Source: Bacillota bacterium (GTDB lineage: Bacteria; Bacillota_E; RBS10-35; JAJYVN01). Taken from it: 15,920 nucleotides of DNA. Both the position numbers and the translations under genes were made by a program. Shown here one piece after another: positions 6,342 through 13,976 of this stretch. The notes beneath the pieces were generated by a model. That model saw nothing but the letters and a program-made list of their open reading frames with translations, was not told where the DNA came from and did not search any database. The DNA lies in assembly GCA_021846605.1 (NCBI GenBank), contig JAJZWQ010000066.1, forward strand, positions 1-15,920, in the 5' to 3' direction. Numbering within the stretch: position 1 is the first letter of the stretch; every line of letters starts with the position of its first letter.

Positions 6342-7502
6342 ATGAGAATGGACCTGACTCTTCGGCTGCGCGTGAAGGCGCCGGCGGCGGGCGTGACGAT
6401 ACTGCGTGAGACCATCGCGCAGTACACCGCTTCGTTCAACCGCGTCTGCTCTGTGGGTTGGGAGATGCCGCGCCTCAACGGTGTGGAACTCCACCACGAG
6501 ACCTACGCCGCCGAACGTGCGGGAACAGCGTTGCCTGCGCAACTGGTCTGCTCCGCCCGTGTAAAAGCCACTGAAGCCGTCGCGTCCTGCCGTACCCGCT
6601 GGCGCAAGGGCCGGAAGGCGTCCTGCCCACATGCGCGTCGCACCGCCATCCGCTACGACGCTCGCTCGGCCAAGGTCCAGCTTGCCGAAGGCTATGCCAC
6701 CCTGGCGAGTGTTGCTGGTCGGCAGCGGGTATCGCTGGGTATCCCACTCTGCCATGCCGGGCGCGTCAATCTCCCGGTTCGTTGGTCCGACCTCTGCGTG
6801 GACCGCGGGGGTCGGCTTTGGCTGCACGTCGTGGTCCAAGCCCCGGAGCCGCAAGTGCGCCCCACAGGAGAGGTGGTCGGTGTTGATCTTGGCGTTGTGT
6901 GCCCCGCCGTAACTTCCCAGGCCCAATTCCTCGGCCAGCGCCATTGGCGGGAAGTCGAGGCCCGTTCGTTCCGCTTGCGCCGTGCTCTTCAGGCGAAAGG
7001 CACACGGTCGGCCAAGCGGCACCTGCGCAAGGTGTCCGGCCGCCAGGAACGTTTCCGCCGGGACTGCGACCACGTGCTGTCCAAGCGGCTGGTCCAGTCC
7101 GTGGAGCCCGGCACAACACTGGTCTGCGAGGACCTGACCGACATCCGCACACGCCAGAAGGCGCGCAAACGGCAGCGTCGGCGCCTGCACGCGTGGTCCT
7201 TCTCGCGCCTGCTCGGCTTCTCGCGCTACAAGGCGGCGTTGGCGGGTGTGGCCGTGGCCACGGTAGACCCCCGCTACACCAGCCAGAAGTGCAGCCGTTG
7301 TGGGCACCGGGAGAAGGCCAACCGTCCGAGGCGGGGCGACTTCCGCTGCCAGCAATGCGGCTTCTCCCTCCACGCGGACCTGAATGCGGCCAGGAACATC
7401 GGAGCCAACCACCTGGCCAGCCTCGCTATACGTGGGACTGGCGGGCCGTCGTCAACCGGCCTATCGCAGCACGATCCTGTAGCTGCAAGCCCCCCGCTTT
7501 AG
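6342..7502 (+). CDS. tnpB: TnpB RNA-guided nuclease (IS605 OrfB/IS1341)
   Basis: A 386-residue TnpB, the RNA-guided DNA nuclease of IS200/IS605 elements and ancestor of Cas12. The RuvC triad is intact: D182 in VVGVDLGVV, E263 in LVCEDLTDI, and D346 in HADLNAARNIG. The zinc ribbon between the second and third motifs has C317/C320 (KCSRCGH) and C336/C339 (CQQCG). The amino-terminal about 170 residues match the OrfB HTH/beta-barrel region in length and basic character. Start is ATG 6342-6344, with another ATG at 6348 and no clear Shine-Dalgarno sequence. Length is normal and there are no lesions. The stop codon TAG (7500-7502) falls inside the right-end hairpin, so the 3' coding end and the expected guide RNA scaffold overlap. 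Alternative: a mobilised passenger copy depending on TnpA elsewhere. Confidence 0.95.
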   Translation: MRMDLTLRLRVKAPAAGVTILRETIAQYTASFNRVCSVGWEMPRLNGVELHHETYAAERAGTALPAQLVCSARVKATEAVASCRTRWRKGRKASCPHARRTAIRYDARSAKVQLAEGYATLASVAGRQRVSLGIPLCHAGRVNLPVRWSDLCVDRGGRLWLHVVVQAPEPQVRPTGEVVGVDLGVVCPAVTSQAQFLGQRHWREVEARSFRLRRALQAKGTRSAKRHLRKVSGRQERFRRDCDHVLSKRLVQSVEPGTTLVCEDLTDIRTRQKARKRQRRRLHAWSFSRLLGFSRYKAALAGVAVATVDPRYTSQKCSRCGHREKANRPRRGDFRCQQCGFSLHADLNAARNIGANHLASLAIRGTGGPSSTGLSQHDPVAASPPL

Positions 7503-7517
7503 CCGTGGGGTGGTTGA
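7400..7517 (+). ncRNA. Putative omega-RNA (reRNA) scaffold at tnpB right end
   Basis: In characterised TnpB systems the guide RNA derives from the 3' end of tnpB and the right element end, with the guide read from the DNA just beyond. Here the terminal hairpin (7490-7510) overlaps the tnpB stop and would be followed by a guide beginning about 7518. The 5' limit is arbitrary. Existence is inferred from family knowledge plus the hairpin. Confidence 0.45.
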
Positions 7518-7584
7518 CTGGGCATTCCGCAGGAGGCGCGTTCCATCGCCATCCCTCAACCGGTGTCCCCGGGGAGATGTCGAG

Positions 7585-8724
7585 ATGCCCAGTTCCGCCC
7601 GCCGCTGGCTGGCCCTGGCCGCCTCCGCCCTCCTGCTCTCCGGATGTGCCTCCTCCGCTGCCGGAAAGCCGTCCGCCCCCCCCAGCAGCACGGCCGCGCC
7701 GTCCGCCTCCTCCCAGACGACCGCCCCGTCGGGCACGACGGCGCAGGCGTCCAAGACCGCGAGCACTTCCACTGCCGCTCCCCCGAGTTCAACGACGAGC
7801 ACGGCCACCAGTTCGACGGCGTCGGCGTCGACCGGCGCCAGTGCGGCGACCAAGGCCGGCGCAGCGCCGGTCCCCGTGATGCCGGAGGCGGTGGTGATCG
7901 GCAACAACGCCCTCGCGCGGCCGCAGGCGGGGTTGACCCGGGCCTCGGTGGTCTGGGAGATCCTCGCCGAGGGTTGGATCACCCGCTATCTGGCGATCTT
8001 TTCGACGACGGGCGCGAACAAGATCGGCCCCGTCCGTTCGGCGCGGATCTACTTCGACCAGCTGGCCGGCGCCTACGGCTACCCCTACGCGCACGCGGGG
8101 GGGAACGCCGACGCGCTGTACGAGGTCGATCCGCTCCATATCCAGAACCTTGACGAGATTTACGGCTCCGGGGCCTACTTCTGGAGGGGCACGACGCGGA
8201 CCCCGCCCAACAACCTGTACACCTCCACCACGCTGTTGAACGCGGCCGCGGCGGCCGACCACTTCGTTTCCCACGCCATGCTCTACCCCCACCAGGGGGC
8301 CCTGCCCACCGGCACCAAGCCCACGGCCGCGGTCACCCTCAACTACTACACCAGCGCCGCCTACACGTACGTGGTCGGGTGGAAGTGGCAGGGAGGGTGG
8401 TGGTACCGCAGCGTCAACGGGAGCCCCCTGGTCACGCAGAGCGGGAATGTCGTGCGTGCCGGCACCGTGATCATCCTGGTTGCGCAGGAGGCGCCGGATC
8501 CGGCGGCCATCCACACCGTGGGCGCCATCAAGATCCTCTGGCAGGACGGCGGCCAGGCCTGGATCCTGCGCGGCGGCGTCCGCCTGGACGGCACCTGGGC
8601 GCTGGGCAGCGACGGCCTGCCCGTGGTGCACGGCGGCGGCGACGCGGTGCTGCCCGCCGGGAGCCGCACCCCGATCTGGTACGAGTTGGTGCCCACGCCG
8701 GCCGATCTGCAGTTCACCCCCTGA
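7585..8724 (+). CDS. DUF3048 (YerB-like) lipoprotein
   Basis: A 379-residue predicted lipoprotein. ATG 7585-7587 is preceded by GGGGAG (7571-7576) at 8-nt spacing; an earlier in-frame GTG at 7510 lies inside the transposon end and is rejected. The signal peptide (about 3-22) ends in the lipobox LLLSGC, placing the lipid-modified Cys near residue 21. A Ser/Thr/Ala-rich linker (about 22-93) leads to the DUF3048 domain. Typical segments are ARPQAGLTRASVVWEILAEG, WITRYLAIF and IGPVRSARIYFDQLAGAYG, followed by the C-terminal DUF3048 half (about 250-379) ending in a beta-rich WYELVPTP segment. The family (B. subtilis YerB) is widespread in monoderm bacteria; its molecular function is not established. 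The tnpB element directly upstream may have replaced or altered its promoter. Confidence 0.9.
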   Translation: MPSSARRWLALAASALLLSGCASSAAGKPSAPPSSTAAPSASSQTTAPSGTTAQASKTASTSTAAPPSSTTSTATSSTASASTGASAATKAGAAPVPVMPEAVVIGNNALARPQAGLTRASVVWEILAEGWITRYLAIFSTTGANKIGPVRSARIYFDQLAGAYGYPYAHAGGNADALYEVDPLHIQNLDEIYGSGAYFWRGTTRTPPNNLYTSTTLLNAAAAADHFVSHAMLYPHQGALPTGTKPTAAVTLNYYTSAAYTYVVGWKWQGGWWYRSVNGSPLVTQSGNVVRAGTVIILVAQEAPDPAAIHTVGAIKILWQDGGQAWILRGGVRLDGTWALGSDGLPVVHGGGDAVLPAGSRTPIWYELVPTPADLQFTP

Positions 8725-8746
8725 GCCCCCCGGGTCGAGGGGGGCT
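8724..8746 (+). terminator. Hairpin at the DUF3048 stop codon
   Basis: AGCCCCCC (8724-8731) pairs with GGGGGGCT (8739-8746) over 8 bp around a 7-nt loop, starting at the last base of the stop codon. It has no T-run but is well placed as the 3' end of the DUF3048 transcript. Confidence 0.5.
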
Positions 8747-8836
8747 GAAGCCCGCGTGCACTCGGTCGCGGCTGGGCTGCGGTCCCCCGCGTGGGTCGGC
8801 ACGGGCAGGGGCGCACTGGACAAGAGGGAATTGCCC

Positions 8837-8863
8837 GGGGACCGGGCCGCGCGCCCGGTCCCC
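8837..8863 (+). terminator. Perfect 11-bp GC hairpin between DUF3048 and FAD pseudogene
   Basis: GGGGACCGGGC (8837-8847) and GCCCGGTCCCC (8853-8863) with loop CGCGC. There is no U-tract. It could be a second terminator for the DUF3048 gene or a leader structure of the now broken oxidoreductase gene just downstream. Confidence 0.35.
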
Positions 8864-8867
8864 GCGG

Positions 8868-9640
8868 GGCACGCGCTGGCGGGAGTTGCGGGCCGACGTG
8901 GTGGTCGTGGGCGGTGGCGGCGCCCGGGTGCGGCGGCGGCGGTGGCCGCCGCGCGGGCGGGCGCCGCAGTGCTCCTGATCGAACGGTACCCCTTCCTGGG
9001 GGGGCGGGGACGAGAGATCGGGGCCCTGGTCGCCGGGCCTGCGCGGAGGGTTGGCCGGAGATCGCCCCCAACCGGGCCTGTTCATCCCCTTGCCCGCCTT
9101 CCATTGCTCCGAAAGGCCCCCCCCCGTCAGCGGGCTGGACGCGGACTCCCTCACCCGGGGAGAGATCGCCGCGAGGCGCGGGGTGGGCGCCTGTTTCGCG
9201 AGCGGCTCCCGGGATGCGGACAGGCCTCGCCGGGCCGGACGGGGGTCCAGATCGGCATTCGCGAGACGCGCCCCATCGTCGGCCGGTCCGTGTTGGCCGG
9301 GCGGGAGTGCATGGAGGGGAAGCGCTTCGAGGACGCGGTCGGGCGTTGTGGCTGGCCGATCGAGATCCGCCAGGGTGACCAGGGCCCGGCCTACGCGCGC
9401 TACGGCTACATCCGCAACGACGGGTACCACCAGATCCCCGCCGGTTGCCTGATCGCCCAGGACCTCCAGAACGTCCTGGCCGCCGGGCGCTGCCTGTCCG
9501 CGACGCACGGGGCCCAGGCCTCGGTGCGGGGGATGGGGGGCGCGTGGGCCACGGGGCAGGCCGCCGGGGTGCTGGGGCCGGCCTTGGACGGGCGCGGGGT
9601 GGCCCGCGCCCGCGGCATGCCGGAGGCGCGGGGGCGCTGA
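8868..9640 (+). pseudogene. FAD-dependent oxidoreductase (FAD_oxidored type), decayed
   Basis: Fragments of one family occur in order but in different frames. First is the dinucleotide-binding start RADVVVVGGGGA (about 8890-8925); then, after a frame change, AAAAVAAARAGAAVLLIERY and PFLGG (about 8933-9000); then SGLDADSLTRGEIAARRG in another frame (about 9129-9182). Back in the second frame come RLFRERLPG, IGIRETRPIVG and the carboxy-terminal AAGRCLSATHGAQASVRGMG and ATGQAAG (to TGA 9638-9640). Intact relatives are about 420-470 residues; here the middle between about 9005 and 9120 is far too short, so there is a large deletion plus at least two or three frameshifts. No start codon is evident before the Rossmann motif. 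Such flavoproteins often neighbour Gfo/Idh/MocA enzymes in sugar clusters, as here. Confidence 0.85.
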
Positions 9641-9706
9641 TCTGACCCGGCCCGAACGTGACGCCCGCTGGCAGGAGGGGGCGGGCCACCCGCGAAGGCA
9701 GCGCGC

Positions 9707-9732
9707 GGAGGGCGGAGCTACCCTCCGGGAGG
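9707..9732 (+). promoter_or_regulatory. Leader hairpin and Shine-Dalgarno before first Gfo/Idh/MocA gene
   Basis: GGAGGG (9707-9712) can pair with CCCTCC (9721-9726) immediately before GGGAGG (9727-9732). GGGAGG lies 8 nt from GTG 9741-9743 but would overlap the upstream GTG at 9732. This decides the start in favour of 9741. Confidence 0.45.
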
Positions 9733-9740
9733 TGTCGGGC

Positions 9741-10751
9741 GTGTCGGAACTCGGGATCGCGGCGCTGAGCTTCGCCCACGTGCATGCCCCCGGTTACGCC
9801 GAACAGGTGCGGCGGAACCGGCGCACCCGTATCGCCGTCATCTGGGACGAGGATCCGGCGCGGGGCGCGGAGGCGGCCAAGCGCTACGCTGTCCCCTTTG
9901 AACCCAGCCTGGAGCGCGCCCTGCAATACGACGGGGTGGGCGGGGTGGTCTGCAACGCGCCGAGTTCCATGCATCCCGAGGTCCTCATCGCCGCGGCGCA
10001 GGCCGGGAAGCACTGCTTTACCGAGAAGGTGTTGGCCCTGACGGTCGCCGAGTGCGACCAGATCCTGGCGGCGGTCAGGGGAGCGGGCGTGCAACTCATG
10101 GTCTCCATGCCGGCGCTCTGTGGATCCGACCTGCGCTGGGCCAAGGAGGCGATCGACGCCGGCCAGTTCGGCGAGATCAACTTCGTGCGCACCCGCGCCG
10201 GACACGGCGCCGCGCTGCACGGGCACTGGAAGCCGGGGAACTGGTTCCGCGACCCGGTGCGCGCTGGCGGTGGGGCGCTGATGGACCTCGGCGCCCACCC
10301 GGTCTACCGCATCCGCTACCTGATGGGACGGCCCCGCTCGGTTTCCGCCCGGCTGACGAGCTTCCGCGGCGCGTACGAGGTTGACGACAACGCCCTGGTC
10401 ATCGTGGACTTCGAGAACGGCGGCCTCGGCAGCATCGAGGCCTCCTGGGTGCAACGCGGCGGGCCGGAGGGCGTGGCGATCTACGGGACGAAGGGCTGGG
10501 CCCTGATCGGCTATCCGGGCGCCGCGGTGGTGTGTGGCGGCGAGGCCTTCACCGGCAGCCACGGGGGCGAACTCAAGCCCGGCAACCTGCCGGCTCCCTG
10601 GCGCTCCCCCCTGGACCAGTGGGTGGACGCCATCCTGGACGGTACCCCCCCGAACATCCAACCGGAGTGGGGCCGTGAGTTGACCGAGATCATGCAGGCG
10701 GCGACGACCTCGGAGCGCGAACGCCGCGAGGTGCGCTGGCCCATCGTCTGA
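9741..10751 (+). CDS. Gfo/Idh/MocA-family oxidoreductase (atypical Rossmann motif)
   Basis: A 336-residue NAD(P)-dependent sugar or polyol dehydrogenase-type protein, cytoplasmic. The amino-terminal Rossmann half is ELGIAALSFAHVHAPGYAEQ, where the usual GxGxxG loop is replaced by SFAHVH, a variant I recall from a Gfo/Idh/MocA subgroup. The cofactor/catalytic Lys is in FTEKVLALT, where the common EKP reads EKV. The carboxy-terminal alpha/beta half carries GGGALMDLGAHPVYRIRYLMG with the conserved catalytic-type His. Start GTG 9741 is chosen for the 8-nt spacing to GGGAGG; GTG 9732 is the alternative. It lies 23 nt upstream of the kinase gene and is probably cotranscribed with the kinase and nagA, so its substrate is likely an amino-sugar derivative. 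The substrate cannot be read from sequence. Confidence 0.88.
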   Translation: MSELGIAALSFAHVHAPGYAEQVRRNRRTRIAVIWDEDPARGAEAAKRYAVPFEPSLERALQYDGVGGVVCNAPSSMHPEVLIAAAQAGKHCFTEKVLALTVAECDQILAAVRGAGVQLMVSMPALCGSDLRWAKEAIDAGQFGEINFVRTRAGHGAALHGHWKPGNWFRDPVRAGGGALMDLGAHPVYRIRYLMGRPRSVSARLTSFRGAYEVDDNALVIVDFENGGLGSIEASWVQRGGPEGVAIYGTKGWALIGYPGAAVVCGGEAFTGSHGGELKPGNLPAPWRSPLDQWVDAILDGTPPNIQPEWGRELTEIMQAATTSERERREVRWPIV

Positions 10752-10774
10752 TCGGCCCCGGGGGGTGGGAGACG

Positions 10775-11755
10775 ATGACGCGGGGGAGCCTGCTCCTGGG
10801 CCTGGACGGGGGCGGCACCCACACCCGGGCCGTGTTGGCGGGCCTGGAGGGGGATGTGCTCGGCCGGGGCCGGGCCGGGCCGTCCAACTGGGCCACGGGC
10901 GGGGCCGACGCGGCGCGCCGGGCCCTGGCGGAGGCCATCGGTCAGGCCCTGGCTGGACACGCCCCCCAGGAGGTGCGCGCGGCCTGCCTCGGCCTGGCGG
11001 GCCTGGACCGCCCCCAGGACGCGGCCGCCTACCGCCCGGTCCCGGACGCGTGGGGCCTGGGGGAGCGCACCCTGCTGGTCAACGACGCCGAGATCGCCTG
11101 GGCCGGGGCCACGGGGGGAGCCCCGGGCATCGTGGTGGTGGCGGGCACCGGCTCCGTGGCGTACGGGCGGGACGGCGCTGGCCGGGCCGCCCGCGCGGGT
11201 GGGTGGGGGTTGCCCTTCGGAGACGAGGGCGGGGCGGCGTGGATCGCCGCCGAAGCGATTCGCCGCGTGTTGTGCGGCAGCGACGGCCGCGCGCGTCCCA
11301 GCGCCCTGGCCTCCGTGCTCTGCGCGGCGGCCGGCTGCGCGGATCCGCTGGACCTCTGTCGGCTCCCGGGGGGCGGAACGGCGGAGACGGCGCTGGGCGC
11401 CCTGGCGCCAGCGGTCACGGCCGCCGCGGCGGGCGGCGAGCCCGACGCCCTGCGGATCGTGGAACGGGCGGCAGGGGAACTGGCCGGGCTGGCGGGGGGC
11501 GTGGCGGCCCAGCTCGGACTGACGCGTCCCGCCGTCCACGGGCTGGGCAGCGTGTTGGCACCGCTGGCCCGCCCGTTTCCCGCCGCTCCGGTGGCCCGCA
11601 CCCTTTCAACCGAACTGCGGCGGGTTCTGGGCGTGCCGTTGGTGCCGCCGCGGCACCCGGCGCTCGTGGGGGCCCTCGTGCTGGCGTATGGACGGGCGGC
11701 GGGGACGCCGCCGCCCGCGGAGGTGATGCGGCGATGGGAGCAGGGGCTGCCCTGA
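10775..11755 (+). CDS. BadF/BadG-type sugar kinase, probable N-acetylglucosamine kinase (NagK-like)
   Basis: A 326-residue actin-fold ATPase of the BadF/BadG/BcrA/BcrD superfamily, probably phosphorylating an N-acetylated hexosamine at O6. Phosphate-1 motif LGLDGGGTHTRAVL is near the start (about 8-21). An acidic DAEIAW segment (about 109) precedes the second motif VVVAGTGSVAYGRDG (about 121-135), then GGWGLPFGDEGGAAWIAAEA (about 142-161), all characteristic of GlcNAc kinase-type members. A second subdomain completes the fold with VHGLGSVLAPL (about 258-268). Start ATG 10775 follows a G-rich stretch including GGGAG. Its 3' end overlaps nagA by 22 nt, so the product GlcNAc-6-phosphate would feed NagA. 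Other members act on glucosamine or on unrelated activator systems; the nagA overlap favours GlcNAc. Confidence 0.87.
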   Translation: MTRGSLLLGLDGGGTHTRAVLAGLEGDVLGRGRAGPSNWATGGADAARRALAEAIGQALAGHAPQEVRAACLGLAGLDRPQDAAAYRPVPDAWGLGERTLLVNDAEIAWAGATGGAPGIVVVAGTGSVAYGRDGAGRAARAGGWGLPFGDEGGAAWIAAEAIRRVLCGSDGRARPSALASVLCAAAGCADPLDLCRLPGGGTAETALGALAPAVTAAAAGGEPDALRIVERAAGELAGLAGGVAAQLGLTRPAVHGLGSVLAPLARPFPAAPVARTLSTELRRVLGVPLVPPRHPALVGALVLAYGRAAGTPPPAEVMRRWEQGLP

Positions 11756-12885
11756 CGGTGGCCGGTGCCACCCTCTGGACCCCGGCCGTGTGCGTGGAGT
11801 CCGGGTGGGTGCAGGTGGAGGGGGACCGGATCGCCGCGGTGGGCGTGGGACGGCCTCCGGCCGGACCGTGCGTGGACGCCGCCGGCCTGACGGTCTGTCC
11901 GGGGTTCATCGACCTGCACATCCACGGCGCGTTCGGCCACGACGTGCGGGAGGGCGAGGCCGCGCTGGTCGCCCTCGGCGCGGGGCTGCCCCGTTTCGGG
12001 TGCACGGCCTACCTGCCCACCACGATCGCCGCGCCCTGGCCCCAGACCCTGGAGACGGTGGAGCGCCTGGCCGCGGCCCTGGAGCAAGCCGTTCCCGGCG
12101 CGCAGGCCCTGGGATTGCATCTGGAGGGGCCGTTCTTCAACCCCCTCCAGCGGGGGATGCACCTGGCCGAGAACCTGGTGGCGCCCAGCGCCGCGGGCGC
12201 GCGGGCCCTTTTGGACGCCGGGCGCGGCCGCGTGCGCAGTATCACGCTGGCGCCGGAACTCCCCGGGGGGCTGGACGCGGTGCGCGTGCTGGCCGCGGCC
12301 GGCGTCCTGGTGTCTATCGGGCACAGCGACGCCACCTACGCCCAGGCTCAGGAGGCGTTCGCGGCCGGGGCGCGCCACGTGACCCACTGCTACAGCGCGA
12401 TGCGCGGGCTGCACCACCGGGAGCCTGGCCTCCTGGGGGCGGCCATGGACCTGGACGGGCTGTCTTGTGAGGTGATCGCCGACGGCGTCCACGTCTACCC
12501 GGCGCCCCTGCGCCTGGTGTGGCGCGCCAAGGGTTGGCGGGGTCTGGCCCTTGTGACCGACGCCATGCCGGGGGCGGGAGCCGGCGACGGCGTCTACCGG
12601 TTCGGGGGCCAGGACGTCCACGTCGGGGGCGGTCGGGCGCAACTGGCCGGGGGTGCGCTGGCCGGCAGCGTCGCCACCATGGACCAACTGGTGCGGACCA
12701 TGGTGGAGGCGGGGGTTCCGGCGCGGCAGGCCGTGGGGATGGCGACGGCCACCCCCGCGCGCATCGGGGGCTGGCCGGATCGTGGGCAGGTGGCCCCCGG
12801 CGCCCGCGCGGACCTGGTGGCGCTGGACGCCGAGTTGCGCGTCGCCTGGACGATGGTGGGCGGGCAGGTCGTCTGGCGGCGCTGA
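11734..12885 (+). CDS. nagA: N-acetylglucosamine-6-phosphate deacetylase
   Basis: A 383-residue amidohydrolase-superfamily enzyme converting GlcNAc-6-phosphate to glucosamine-6-phosphate and acetate in the cytosol. Visible motifs in order: FIDLHIHGAFGHD (H62, H64, D70), the metal-ligand Glu in LHLEGPFFN (E131), SIGHSDATY (H197), VTHCYSAMRGLHHREPG (H218; the common THLFNAM here reads THCYSAM), ADGVHV (H253), and the catalytic Asp in LVTDAMPGAG (D276). A small beta domain is formed by both ends (about 8-55 and 340-383). Length is normal and all key residues are present. Start ATG 11734 is preceded by GCGGAGG (about 11716-11722) inside the kinase gene, giving a 22-nt overlap and likely coupled translation. 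Its stop lies 3 nt from the stop of the convergent gene. No nagB deaminase is in the window. Confidence 0.95.
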   Translation: MGAGAALTVAGATLWTPAVCVESGWVQVEGDRIAAVGVGRPPAGPCVDAAGLTVCPGFIDLHIHGAFGHDVREGEAALVALGAGLPRFGCTAYLPTTIAAPWPQTLETVERLAAALEQAVPGAQALGLHLEGPFFNPLQRGMHLAENLVAPSAAGARALLDAGRGRVRSITLAPELPGGLDAVRVLAAAGVLVSIGHSDATYAQAQEAFAAGARHVTHCYSAMRGLHHREPGLLGAAMDLDGLSCEVIADGVHVYPAPLRLVWRAKGWRGLALVTDAMPGAGAGDGVYRFGGQDVHVGGGRAQLAGGALAGSVATMDQLVRTMVEAGVPARQAVGMATATPARIGGWPDRGQVAPGARADLVALDAELRVAWTMVGGQVVWRR

Positions 12886-12888
12886 TGC

Positions 12889-13950
12889 TCAGCCGATGCG
12901 AACCTCACCACCCTCGCGCGCCGAGCGGTAGACGGCCAGCACGATCTCCACGGCCCTGCGGGCCTCGTGCGCCGGCACCGGCGGTTCGCGGCCCGCGCCC
13001 ACGGCTTCGACGAAACCCGCGAACACCGCCCGGTGGCCGCCCTCCCACCCGGGATGGGCGGCCGCGAAGCGCTCCAGGGCCATCCCCGCCAGGTTCTGGG
13101 ACGGGCGGGGATCCTCGGGGGTGGGCGTGATCGCCTCCGCGCGGGTGAAGTACCGGGTGAGGGTGCCCCCCTCGATCACCCCCATCCCGTCGGTGCCGTA
13201 GATCTCCACGCGGTCGTATCCGTTGGCCACCGCGTTGGTCATGCCCTCGATCGTGCCCAGACCGCCCCCCTGCAGGCGGATGGCCGCGACCGCCGCGTCC
13301 TCGGTGGCGATGCGGTGGTGGAGGGTTTCGGCGTAGGCCTTGACCGCCGTCACCCCCCCGGACAGCCACTGCAGCAGGTCCACGTAGTGGACGGATTGGT
13401 TCATCAAGGCGCCCCCGCCGTCCATCTCCCAGCTACCCCGCCAGCCACCCGCGTCGTAATAGGCCTGGGTGCGGTACCACTTCAGGTAGGCGTTGGCGTG
13501 GAGAATGCGGCCCATGCGGCCGGAGGTGATGGCCTCACGCAGGATCGCCGCGGCCGCGTCGTACCGGTGCTGGAAGATGCCCCCCAGCGCGCGCCCCGTC
13601 CGCCGCTGGGCCACGATCATCTCGTCCGCCTGCTCCAGGGTGACCGCCAGGGGTTTTTCGCTGAGGACGTGCCGCCCGGACTCCAGGGCCGCCAACGCCT
13701 GCGCGTGGTGGAGGCCGCTTGGCGTGGCGATGCTCACGGCATCGATGTCCGGGCGGGCCAGGAGGCGCTGCAGCGCGTCCTGGCCGCCATGGGCAGGGAC
13801 GGAGAAGTCGCGGCCGAGCCGTTCGGCCGCCTCCGGCAGCGTGTCGCAGACGGCCACCAGTTCCGCCGTTTCCGGCAGCGCGCGGAGGGCAGCGGCGTGC
13901 GCGCGGGCGATGCCCCCCGCGCCGATGATCCCGAAGCGCATCCTGGCCAT
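12889..13950 (-). CDS. Gfo/Idh/MocA-family oxidoreductase
   Basis: A 353-residue NAD(P)-dependent oxidoreductase of canonical form. The Rossmann motif is FGIIGAGGIARAHAAAL (GxGxxA) at residues about 5-21. SEKPLAVT holds the conserved Lys; DGGGALMNQSVHYVDLLQWL carries the conserved His (about 185) of the carboxy-terminal catalytic half; and EGMTNAVANGYDRVEIYGTDG matches the usual strand before the closing helices. Start ATG (13948-13950) has AAGGGAGAGAG just upstream; another ATG three codons later is possible. It is downstream of the CPBP-type gene by 26 nt on the same strand, forming a two-gene unit, and converges with nagA with only 3 nt between stop codons. Substrate is unknown; the context suggests a sugar or inositol-like compound. 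Confidence 0.92.
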   Translation of the reverse strand: MARMRFGIIGAGGIARAHAAALRALPETAELVAVCDTLPEAAERLGRDFSVPAHGGQDALQRLLARPDIDAVSIATPSGLHHAQALAALESGRHVLSEKPLAVTLEQADEMIVAQRRTGRALGGIFQHRYDAAAAILREAITSGRMGRILHANAYLKWYRTQAYYDAGGWRGSWEMDGGGALMNQSVHYVDLLQWLSGGVTAVKAYAETLHHRIATEDAAVAAIRLQGGGLGTIEGMTNAVANGYDRVEIYGTDGMGVIEGGTLTRYFTRAEAITPTPEDPRPSQNLAGMALERFAAAHPGWEGGHRAVFAGFVEAVGAGREPPVPAHEARRAVEIVLAVYRSAREGGEVRIG

Positions 13951-13976
13951 TGGCACTCTCTCCCTTCGAGACGGGA

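Larger units (their letters stand above)
6253..7517 (+). mobile_element. Solo-tnpB (IS1341-like) element, intact
   Basis: An intact tnpB is flanked by similar hairpins: a left-end structure (6275-6299) with the core CGGCTTTAGCCG, and a right-end structure (7490-7510) with the core CCGCTTTAGCCG. No tnpA accompanies it, so this is an IS1341-type or TnpA-dependent derivative. Ends are estimated: the left from CAAGTCCCC at 6254-6262, the right just after GTGGTTGAC (7509-7517). It sits between the M23 leader and the DUF3048 gene, about 67 nt before the latter's start codon. Confidence 0.75.

Noticed and set aside
5949..7412. 487-codon minus-strand frame opposite tnpB.
   Set aside because: tnpB on the plus strand has full RuvC and zinc-ribbon motifs; the opposite frame shows no motif or start signal.
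10765..11733. Upstream in-frame extension of nagA to 10765, giving a 706-codon frame.
   Set aside because: This part is the out-of-frame reading of the kinase. NagA homology starts at about ATG 11734.
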